Below, piece by piece: positions 54,931 to 64,000 of a DNA stretch of 64,000 nucleotides. Location of the stretch: the NCBI RefSeq assembly GCF_963082655.1, contig NC_081553.1, positions 43,405,760-43,469,759 on the forward strand. Direction: 5' to 3'. The translations under genes were made by a program, and so were the position numbers. Position 1 is the stretch's first letter; each line of letters opens with the position of its first letter. This DNA is from Stomoxys calcitrans. Its lineage: Eukaryota; Arthropoda; Insecta; Diptera; Muscidae. The notes below the pieces were generated by a model, which was not told the DNA's origin, did not search any database, and saw only the letters and a program-made list of their open reading frames with translations.

Positions 54931-56266
54931 TTATACACTCCACCGTAGGATAGGGGGTATATTCATTTAGTCATTCCGTTTGCAACACATCGAAATATCA
55001 ATTTCCGACCGATTTCGGCTCGTCATAAAATTCTAAGACGATTTAACGATGTCCGTACGTCTGTCAGTCTATCCGTCTGTCCGTCCGTCTTTTGCAATCA
55101 CTCTACAGGCTTCAAAAATAAGATATTGAGCTGAAATTTGGTACAGATACGGCTTTTTGATGCACGCTGGTTAAGTTCTTGAACAGGCCAAATCGGACCA
55201 TATTTGGATATAGCTGCTATATAGACCGATTTTCCGATAAAGGGTCTAACGCCCTTATAGACCGATTTTCCGATAAAGGGTCAAACGCCCACAAAACTTT
55301 ATTTTTCTTCAGATTTTGCTAAAATTTTAAACAGTGAGTAGTTTTAGGCCTCCCGACATCTGGCCCAAATATGGTCCACATCCGACTATATTTAGATATA
55401 GCTGTCATATAGACCGATCTGACGATAAAGGGTCTAAAGCCCATAAAAGCTTTATTTTTAACCGATTTCGCTGAAATTTCAAACCATGAGTTGTTTTACG
55501 CCTCATAGTATAGGACCTTAATATGGTTCAGATCGGACTATATTTAGGTATAGCTGCCATATAGACCGATATCCAGATAAAGGGTCTAAAGGCCATAAAA
55601 GCTTTATTTTTTAACGGATTTCGCTGAAATTTGAGACATTGAGTTGTTTTACGCCTCCTAGTATAGGACCTTAATATGGTTCAGATCGCACTATATTTAG
55701 ATATAGCTGCCATATAGACTGATCTTCCGATAAAGGGTCTGAAGCCCATAAAAGCTTTATTTATTGCCTAATTTCGCTGAAATTTGAAACAGTGGGTCAT
55801 TTAAAGCCTTCCGATATCTGACCTAAATATGGTTCAGATCGGACTATATGTAGATACAGCTGCCATATAGACCGATCTCCCGATAAAGAGTCTGAAGCCT
55901 ATAAAAGATTTATTTTTTAACCAATTTCGCTGAAATTTTAAACAGTAAGTAGCATTAGGCCTCCCGACATCTGGCCCAAATATGGTCCACATCGGACAAT
56001 ATTTAGATATAGCTGTCATATAGACCGATCTCCCGATAAAGGATCTGAAGCTCTTAAAAGTTTTATTTGTTACCCGATTTTGTTGAAATTTGAATAACAA
56101 AATTCAACAGTGACTTATATTTATTAGCCCACTAAATAACCGTGTCAAATTTGGGTGCATAAGTTATCCAATTTTCATCGGATTGTGACGAAAGGGGGTT
56201 TACATACATATCCGAGGTGGTGGGTATCCAAAGTTCGGCCCGGCCGAACTTAATGCCTTTTTTAAA
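54931..56266 (-). mobile_element. DINE/Helentron-like element, complete (1.34 kb)
   Basis: H end TTATACACTCCACCGTAG plus GATAGGGGGTATA. The core TTTAGTCATTCCGTTTGCAA and GTCCGTCCGTCTTTTGC. Internal units at 55200-56080 (about five) carry the block 'ccgataaagggtctaaagcc'. P end CCGAGGTGGTGGGTATCC, palindrome GTTCGGCCCGGCCGAAC (56233-56249). Confidence 0.9.
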
Positions 56267-56365
56267 TCAATTAGGTGGCATAATCATTGACTTTATATGA
56301 GAAAGATTTTTTTGAAACACATAAATTGTGTGTCGAAATTGTTTGTCTTTAAAGGTGAACATTAT

Positions 56366-58215
56366 TTTTATACCCATCACCATAGGATGGGGTATTTCCC
56401 ATTAAAACACCTCGAAATATTCGTCTAAGACCCCATAAAGTATATTTTTTCTTGATCTTCTCGACGTTCTGAGTCGATCTAGCCATGTCCGTCCATCCGC
56501 CCGTCTGTCAAAATCACGATAGAGATCGAACGCGTAAAGCTAGCCGCGATCTCGATTTGATTTCTTGAACCCCTGGAAGCCGCAATTTTTATCCGATTTG
56601 GCTGAAATTTTGCATAGATACTTTATATCGATATAGGTCGTTGGGGATTGCAAATTGGCCATATCGTTCCAGATTTAGATATAGCTCCCATATAAACCGG
56701 TCTCCTGATTTGAATTCTTGAGCCCCTGGAAGCATTAATTTTTATCCGATTTGGTTGAATTTTTTTTGGGAGCGTGCTTGGATTACCAATGCAGGGGTAG
56801 TGGGTTCGATTCCCGCCAGAAGCCTTGGTCTGTCGCTACTGTGGTATCACAATGGGCTTAAAATTGTCTAAGTGAGTCGTTAAAGGACTGCCACTCTTAC
56901 CTAACCTAACCTGACTGAAATTTTGCACGTAATGTTCTGTTAGCACTTCCAACAACTGTCCCAAGTGCGCTCTAAATCGTTCAAGAACCTAATATAGCTC
57001 CCATATAAACCGATCTCCCGATTTGCCTTTTTGAGCCCCTGGAAGACGCAAATTTTGTCACATTTGGCTAAAATTTTCCAAGTAGTGTTCTGTTATGTCT
57101 TCCAATAACTGTGCGAAGTACTGTTCAAATCGGTTCATAACCTGATATAGCTCCCATATAAACTGATCTCCCGATTTGACTTCTTGAGCTCGCTCTTTAA
57201 CCTGATATAGCTCCCATATAAACCGAACTCCCGATATGACTTCTTGAGCTCTTACAAACCGCAATTTTTGTCCGATTTGGCTAGAATTTTCCATATAGTG
57301 TTCTGCTTTGTTTTGCAACAGCTATGCCAAGTACGGTCTAAATCGCTCAAGAACCTGATATAGCTCCCATATAAACCGATCTCACGATTTGACTTCTTGA
57401 GCCCCTGAAAGCCGCAATTTTTGCCCGATTGGGCTGAAATTTTGCATGTAGTGTCCCAGTATATGAAATAACTATGGCAAGTACGGTCCAAATCGGTCTA
57501 TAACCGGATATAGCTTCTTTATAAACCGATCTCCCGATTAGACTTCTTGAGCTCTTAAAGTCGCAATTCTTGCCCAATTTGGCTGAAATTTTGCGTGTGG
57601 TATTCTGTTATGATTCTCAACAAATGTGCCTATTACGGTCCTAAACGGTTCATAACCGGATATAGCTGCCATACAAACCGATCTCCCGATTTGACTTCTT
57701 GAGCCCCTGGAAGCCGCAATTTTTGCCCGATTTGGCTGAAATTTTGCATCTGGTGTTCTGTTATGATTTCCAACAACTATGTCAAGAACGGTCCAAGTCG
57801 ATCCATGTTCTGTTTCGTTATGATTTCCAACAACTGTGCCAAGTACGGTCCAAATCGATCTATAACCGGATATAGCTCCCATATAAACCGATCTCCCGAT
57901 TTGAGTTCTCGAGCTCTTACAAGTCGCAATTTTTATCCGATTTGGCTGAAATTTTGCATAGTGCCTTCCGTTATGATATCCAACAACTATGGCAAGTACG
58001 GTCCAAATCGCTATATAACCGGTTATAGCTTCCATATAGACCGATCTCCCGATTTGACTCCTTAGGCGGCAATATTTGTCCGATTTGGCTGAAATTTTGC
58101 ATGTGGTGTTCTGTTACGACTTCCACAAACTGTATCAAATATGCTCCAAATCGGTCTATAACCTGATATAGCTACCATATAAACCCGGCCTCCGGATCAT
58201 CCTTATTCGGTTCCT
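56366..58215 (-). mobile_element. DINE/Helentron-like element, longest array, P end missing
   Basis: H end TATACCCATCACCATAGG plus ATGGGGTAT, then CACCTCGAAATATTCGTC and CCATGTCCGTCCATCCGC. About nine to ten internal units (56560-58190). It stops at CCTTATTCGGTTCCTAGAAG without the palindrome. A tRNA-like SINE is nested at 56768. Confidence 0.86.
56768..56913 (+). mobile_element. Second tRNA-like SINE family, nested in DINE array
   Basis: GGGAGCGTGCTTGGATTACC, B box GGTTCGATTCC (56803-56813) in the stem GTGGGTTCGATTCCCGCC, body GCTACTGTGGTATCACAAT. The tail ACCTAACCTAACCT is three CCTAA-type units. It interrupts the phrase GATTTGG.TGAAATTTTGCA of an internal unit, which repeats on both sides in decayed form. 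Confidence 0.75.
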
Positions 58216-59514
58216 AGAAGCTTTAATTTTTACTGGTTTTTTGGAAGTTTTTTTTTTTTGGGAGATAGACCACACCAAAATTCCAAAAATTTTCCATCGC
58301 TCAAAAGTTTATCCTTATGTCAAAACAAAAGACTTAAGCAACAAACATTTCATATTGTCGAAAGTTTTAATTGAATTTCCTTTTACCCAGTTTCACCTCA
58401 CTTCTTATGCAACACCACCACGGCAAAAAATAAATCAGCCCAATGTTTTAAGACATTTTAATCGCTCATAAAAATATGATTGATTACCCTAAGTGTAACA
58501 TTAAAGTTTAAACTCTGCTACAGTTACCAAAGAGAGAATAACCAAAAAAAAACAAAAGGAAGAACCACGAATCATTCTTAAACAACATAACAGAACAATT
58601 TCAATTTCATACAAACGACGAATAGGTAGGAGCGCTTCCCTACAGCCTGTGGTAGTGATTTCAAACTGAGTTCTCTAAATCTCTGTTCTTAAGGTTTTAG
58701 GGTTAATATAAAAAAAAATCTTAAACTTTGAATGGCTAACATGATGAGCTTAGACAACACAGAATGAGAACCTGCAGCCCTGGCTATTCAATTTTATATA
58801 TTTCTGTGAATAATTAGAAAAACCTGAACAAGCTTCATGGTCTCTAACATTTGAAGTAAGGAAGCATGTTGGCATCTTCAAGTTGGTTAAGTACTTCATG
58901 GTGATGAAATGGTTGGCAAAATGGAGAAATACTCTTACATTGGATGACTTTTACTTGCTTATAAGTAATTATTGTTGTACAGTTTAATGGTTATAGGGAT
59001 GCAACCAACCGCTCTTGATGATGTTCCTACCTACCCACCATATATCCTCAATATGCTTGATTGTGTGCAAGAAAACCAGGAATCTTAAAGACTTGTAGGC
59101 CGATGCTGTTTCAGCTCACTTCTATTACTTGACTTCAGTAGGCAGTTTGTATTACATATTTTTATTTTATTTAAAGTTCTCCTGGCTGCAAGATCAACTT
59201 ATTAGTCGCTGTTTGTATGGCCCTTGTTGCTGCACATGGCTTGCCATTTGTCGCTTAAAGGCAAGCGACCATAGAGAGCTCAGCTCATAATGCATTCACT
59301 TGAAAATGTAAGGTTCATACCCGAGAGGTATAAGAGCCATCAAGATATTTGATGGTGATAGATCAAGCGACATGTTTGCATGTTGAATGTTAAGCAACAA
59401 CAAAAAAAAAAAGAAAAACAAGGAGGAACACTAATGAAGGGAGTTAAGGCAAATAAAAAAGTAAGATAACAAACAAAATCCTTCAATAAAAAATTATTAA
59501 AAATCTGGAAGGAG
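58216..59514. other. Single-copy-looking region
   Basis: No exon or repeat family recognised; A-rich tract at about 59400-59418. Confidence 0.45.
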
Positions 59515-62500
59515 CAAGTGGAACGATTGAGAAAATGTGGGACTTAAATGGAAAGAATTCGGGATTAGAGCACGAATTTGGTATTAAAAATTGCTTTAAG
59601 ATACTTAGGGGCTATCCGACTCCAAAACCACCTCAAATAAGCATATTTGCTGAGTATGACAATATGGGACCCTCCCCCTTACTCCAAAAGCACCACCCAA
59701 AAATAGACGTGGACCGATCCGAACTATATGGGACTCATATGCAAGGTATTCGGGAGTAGATTACATATATGGTCTGGAAGAGGTAATAGGCTATATATAT
59801 ATATGGTCTGAAAGGAGCAATATAATTTGTTGAAAGGAGGCGGACCCTCCTCCTTACCCCAAAAACACCAAACAAAAAAAAAAGAAGTGGACCCATCGGA
59901 ACTATATGGGACTCAAATTCACTCTATTCGGGAGTAGATTACAAATATGGTTCGCAAGAGGCAATAGGCTTCATAATTTTTTTGATATCGGAAGGGGAAC
60001 GTACCCTCCCCTTAACCACAAAAGCATCATTCAAAAAATAACGGTGAAACAATTGGGACTGTATGGGATTTAAAGGAAAGGTATTCGGGATAAAATTACG
60101 ACGTGGTACTAAAAATTATGTTACTTACGAATATGGTCCGAAAGGAGCACTATAATTTGTTGAAAGGGGAGGGTCCGCCTCCTTGGCCTTACCCCAAAAA
60201 CACCAAACAAAAAAAGAAGTGGACCCATCGGAACTATATGGGACTCAAATGCACGGAATTCGGGAGTAGATTACAAATATGTTTCGCAAGAGGCAATAGG
60301 CTTCATAATTGTTTTGATATCGGAAGGGGAACATACCCTCCCCCTTACAACAAAAGCATCATTCAAATATAAAAGTGAAACAATTGGGACTATATGGGAT
60401 TTAAAGGAAAGGTATTCGGGATAAAATTACGACATGGTACCAAAATGTATGTTAGTTACGAATATGGTCTGAAAGGAACAATATAATTTTTTAATATTGA
60501 AAAGGGGCGGACCCTCCTCCTTACCCCAAAAACACCAAACCAAAAAAAGAAGTGGACCCATCGGAACTATATGGGACTCAAATGCACGGTATTCGGGAGT
60601 AAATTACTAATATGTTTCGCAAGAGGCAATAGGCTTCATAATTTTGTTGATATCGGAAGGGGAACGTACCCTCCCCCTTACCACAAAAGCATTATTCAAA
60701 TATAAAAGTGAAACAATTGGGACTATATGGAATTTAAAGGAAAGGTATTCGGGATAAAATAACGACGTGGTACTAAAAATTATGTTAGGTACAAATGTGG
60801 TCTGAAAGGACCAATATAATTGTTTGATATTGAAAGGGGGCGGACCCTTCGCCATACCCTAAAAATACCACCCAAAAGAAGAAGTGGACCGATTGGAACT
60901 ATATGGCACTCAAATGCACGGTATTCGGGAGTAGATTACAAATATGGTTCGCAAGAGGCAATAGGCTTCATAATTTTTTAGATATCAAAAGGGGAACGTA
61001 CCTTCCCCCTTACCACAAAAGCATCATTCAAATATAAAAGTGAAACAATTGGAACTATATGGGATTTAAAGGAAAGGTATTCGGGATAAAATTACGACGT
61101 GGTACTAAAAATTATGTTAGGTACGAATGTGGTCTGAAAGGACCAATATAATTGTTTGATATTGAAAGGGGACGGACCCTTCGCCATACCCCAAAAATAC
61201 CACCCAAAAGAAGTGGACCGATTGGAACTATATGGGACTCAAATGCACGGAATTCGGGAGTAGATTACAAATATGTTTCGCAAGAGGCAATAGGCTTCAT
61301 AATTTTTTAGATATCAAAAGGGGAACGTACCCTCCCCCTTACCACAAAAGCATTATTCAAATATAAAAGTGAAACAATTGGGACTATATGGGATTTAAAG
61401 GAAAGGTATTCGGGATAAAATAACGACGTGGTACTAAAAATTATGTTAGGTACAAATGTGGTCTGAAAGGACCAATATAATTGTTTGATATTGGAAGGGG
61501 GCGGACCCTTCGCCATACCCTAAAAATACCACCCAAAAGAAGAAGTGGACCGATTGGAACTATATGGCACTCAAATGCACGGTATTCGGGAGTAGATTAC
61601 AAATATGGTTTGCAAGAGGCAATAGGCTTCATAATTTTTTAGATATCAAAAGGGGAACGTACCCCTTACCACAAAAGCATCATTCAAATATAAAAGTGAA
61701 ACAATTGGGACTATATGGGATTTAAAGGAAAGGTATTCGGGATAAAATTACGAGGTGGTACTAAAAATTATGTTAGGTACGAATGTGGTCTGAAAGGACC
61801 AATATAATTGTTTGATATTGAAAGGGGACGGACCCTTCGCCATACCCCAAAAATACCACCCAAAAGAAGAAGTGGACCGATTGGAACTATATGGGACTCA
61901 AATGCACGGTATTCGGGAGTAGATTACAAATATGGTTTGCAAGAGGCAATAGGCTTCATATATTTTTTGATATCGGAAGGGGAACGTATCTCCCCCTTAC
62001 CACAAAAGCGTCATTCATATATAAAAATGAGCCGACTGGGACAATATGGGTCTTAAATGAGAGGAATTCGGGATAAAATTACGAATTTAGCACGAAAATT
62101 GGGCCAGGTATCCCTTGTACCCCTTTCCCAAAACCCCCTCAAGCCCCCTGGCGATCATAAAAATATGGGAATCATATGAAAATTACTCCGGTATAGGTTA
62201 CGAATATGGTCTGGGAGGAACAATAGGTCTGGAAGCAGCAATATAATTAACTAATACCGCAAGGGGATGGACTCTCCCCCTTACCCCAAAAGGACCACTC
62301 AAAAATAAAAGTGCACCAAACGGGACATTATGGGACTCAAATGAAAGCTATATGAGAGCAGAGTACGAACTTGATAATAGAACTTGGGTTTGAGTACCTA
62401 AGTGGGCCGCCCCGGCCTTAAAACTCACTCAAATGAGCATTATGGATCTTGACAACATGGGACTCCAAGGGAAGGTATTCGGCAGTAGGTTGCAAATATG

Positions 62501-62552
62501 GTGACTGAGGTTCAAGTGATAGGTGGCCGCCCTACCCTTCAAAAAACCTCCT
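59515..62552 (+). repeat. G-family satellite: ~330-bp tandem array with dimer duplication
   Basis: The marker ATTCGGGAGTA recurs at 59926, 60258, 60591, 60923, 61252, 61584 and 61911 (steps 332, 333, 332, 329, 332, 327). Each unit is two related half-units (GCAAGAGGCAATAGGCTTCA half and GGTCTGAAAGGACCAATATA half). The array begins diffusely at about 59515 and becomes non-tandem G sequence after about 62110. At 62553 it is interrupted by the LINE. Confidence 0.9.
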
Positions 62553-64000
62553 GAAAAGGCGATCTTAATAGTAAAAGAAAAGAATGGGCAAACAAGGAAA
62601 GTAACGTCAAAGGGAATGCTCTTAAAAGCTGGTTGTCGGAGAACGAAACGAATTATAGGTGTAAATTATATGCTTCAATTAGACCTTCATACCCCAGAAC
62701 CGAATCATATTTGGATGTATTTATAGTCGACAATAGGATAAAAGTTCATGCTGAGAATACTGCTATAAACTGTATTAAGACTATCCCATACGATAGTGAC
62801 CACAATGCCCTCATCTTTACGGCATCGATGAACACCAACAATGAGTTATTTAATCTTTTGAAAGCCTTACCAGACATGATATTCGATTACAGGTCGACTA
62901 ATTGGGAAAAGTTTAGAATGAGAATGACTCAGAAAGCCAATGACAACTTGACTGTTCCGAATAGCTATAACTTAGCAAATGAGGAGATTGATCACTACCT
63001 AAATCAACTACATGATTTAATAGAGGAGACAACAAAGGAAGTAGTTCCAAAATTTAGGAGAACCCGATTCTCAATACTGACAAACTCTGTGATAGAGAGA
63101 TTACACAGAGAGAAAAGTCGTGTACTAACGATTATAAAGAAAAACAACCGGCTTACGAATCCTATTTCTGAGAGCAGATTGGCTCTACTTAAAGCTATTC
63201 TTAAAAGAATAAAGAAATTAATCAGTGACAACCTAGTTATAGCCATGAACAAGCATTATGAGAAGAGTATACGTGCAATAAAAGTTCGGAATTCTGCCGA
63301 TATGTTTAGGAAGATAAGGAAAAATTTCAAGAAAATTGAGGATTTAGACATAGATACCCTGAAAATTCCCAATAACCTTTCACACATTATTAGTAACGCC
63401 GGAATAGATAGCCAATCATTGGTAGTTGACGCTGACCGGAATTTTATCATAAAAGATAATGACGACATAGTCAATGTTATCGGGTCATATCTGGAATCGA
63501 TTCACTCTGTGAAGAGTGTGGACTATAATAATGATGTGCAAACCCATGTTACATTTGCGTTCAACGAATTTTTAGATGCTAAAAATGCATATGAGGGTGA
63601 TGACATGAGAATTACGACTTTCACGGAAGCCAAAAATGCTAACGCTCTTACTGAAGAGCAAGCAAATGACATTTTTGTTACTCGGGAAAATATCTTAGGA
63701 ATTTTCGGGAGTTTAAGGGGAAAGCTATCTTCTGGTCTGGATAATATCCCTAATCTTGTATTGAAGAATTTGCCAGACAAAATAAAACTTCACTATTGTA
63801 CAATTTTTAACAATAGCATCAACAATTCTTATTTTCCGTATGGGTGGAAGAAGGCGAAGGTTGTTATGATACCCAAAAAGGACAAAGACTCGACCAATCC
63901 GAAGAATTTACGCCCTATAAGTTTATTGCCAAATATTAGTAAGGTATTTGAGATGTGTGTGAACAATATTTTAAGACAAAATTGTGAGAGACTTAACCTA
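62553..64000 (+). CDS. 5'-truncated LINE: endonuclease C-terminus to reverse transcriptase (runs off window)
   Basis: An uninterrupted frame runs from 62555 to the last base (482 codons, no stop), beginning just after TGA in the preceding G repeat. It starts with GDLNSKRKEWANKES and GNALKSWL, the GD.N..H..W and following motif of the APE-type endonuclease (His replaced by Arg here). It continues with SYLDVFIVDNRIKV and the catalytic-type YDSDHNALIF (SDH) at about residues 82-91. A linker rich in Lys and Asn follows (about residues 92-380). The reverse transcriptase begins with SSGLDNIPNLVLKNLP and KVVMIPKKDKD, LRPISLLPNISKVFE. No upstream half of the endonuclease or first ORF is present, so this is a 5'-truncated insertion of a non-LTR retrotransposon (jockey/LOA-type by look; clade unproven). 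The lack of stops suggests a young copy. It cannot make a full endonuclease. Confidence 0.85.

Noticed and set aside
56901..56913. Interstitial telomere sequence
   Set aside because: Only about three CCTAA-type units, placed at the 3' end of a SINE copy and matched at 42341.
60103..62076. Several 60-100 codon frames in the 330-bp satellite, two of them on the minus strand almost identical (60607-60855 and 61307-61516)
   Set aside because: Their identity and 661-bp spacing follow from the tandem repeat; they show no domain and are broken in other units.
1..64000. LTR retrotransposon or endogenous virus
   Set aside because: No long direct repeats, primer-binding site, or gag, protease or integrase motif was recognised in the window.

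Overview
The window looks like a repeat-dense stretch of a calyptrate (probably muscid) fly genome. It is AT-rich, with short GT-AG introns in its one intact gene. It is saturated with dispersed elements that share a recognisable core with the Drosophila DINE-1/INE-1 (Helentron-derived) family: a TATACCC hairpin, CCTATAAAGTATATATA, TTCTTGATC, then a GTCCGTCCGTCTG microsatellite. Which fly it is cannot be decided from the sequence alone.

Host genes: I can support only one, a three-exon short-chain alcohol dehydrogenase of the insect ADH/Fat-body-protein-2 type on the minus strand (exons 2327-2238, 2169-1768, 1705-1433; 254 aa). It has a TATA box, an initiator and a poly(A) signal. It sits in an island of about 1.1 kb between two repeat elements.

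Mobile DNA. (1) About 20 DINE/Helentron-like elements of 0.8-1.9 kb. In this annotation the P end carries the palindrome TTCGGCCGGGCCGAA, the H end carries the TATACCC...GGGTATA hairpin, and the inside is an array of a roughly 152-bp minisatellite; strand + means P on the left. (2) Ten copies of a 227-238 bp TA-flanked MITE whose ends match the mariner cecropia-type terminus. (3) A tRNA-derived SINE (about 310 bp, many 5'-truncated copies, several with clear target duplications) and a second tRNA-like SINE ending in CCTAA-type units. (4) Four relics of one IS630/Tc1/mariner-superfamily transposon, including a 607-bp fold-back form. (5) Non-LTR retrotransposon relics of several lineages, and at the right edge (62553 to the end) a 5'-truncated LINE with an intact 482-codon open frame from the endonuclease into the reverse transcriptase. 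(6) A 'G' repeat family ending in a Helitron-like CTAG-T, which at 59515-62110 is amplified into a 330-bp tandem satellite with a 660-bp dimer duplication.

Layout: 1-4200 DINE/ADH gene/DINE; 4400-7400 DINE cluster; 7850-10000 transposon and LINE relics; 10400-12060 G element; 12680-17070 two DINEs with a nested LINE relic; 17200-20500 LINE relics, MITEs and a TTTGGTATTA palindrome repeat; 21600-25530 DINE, MITE and G; 26440 an (AAAAT)n tract; 27090-29500 DINE and palindromic tandem repeat; 30786-37470 transposon relics and DINEs; 37760-40200 DINE and nested SINEs; 42000-48600 DINEs, SINEs and MITEs; 48700-50280 DINE filled by G; 51550-58200 nested DINEs; 59515-62550 satellite; 62553-64000 LINE. 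The gaps (for example 12060-12680, 15400-16170, 20500-21590, 25530-26440, 29500-30780, 33960-35095, 40200-42020, 50280-51550, 53570-54930, 58220-59510) are AT-rich single-copy-looking DNA with no exon I can support.
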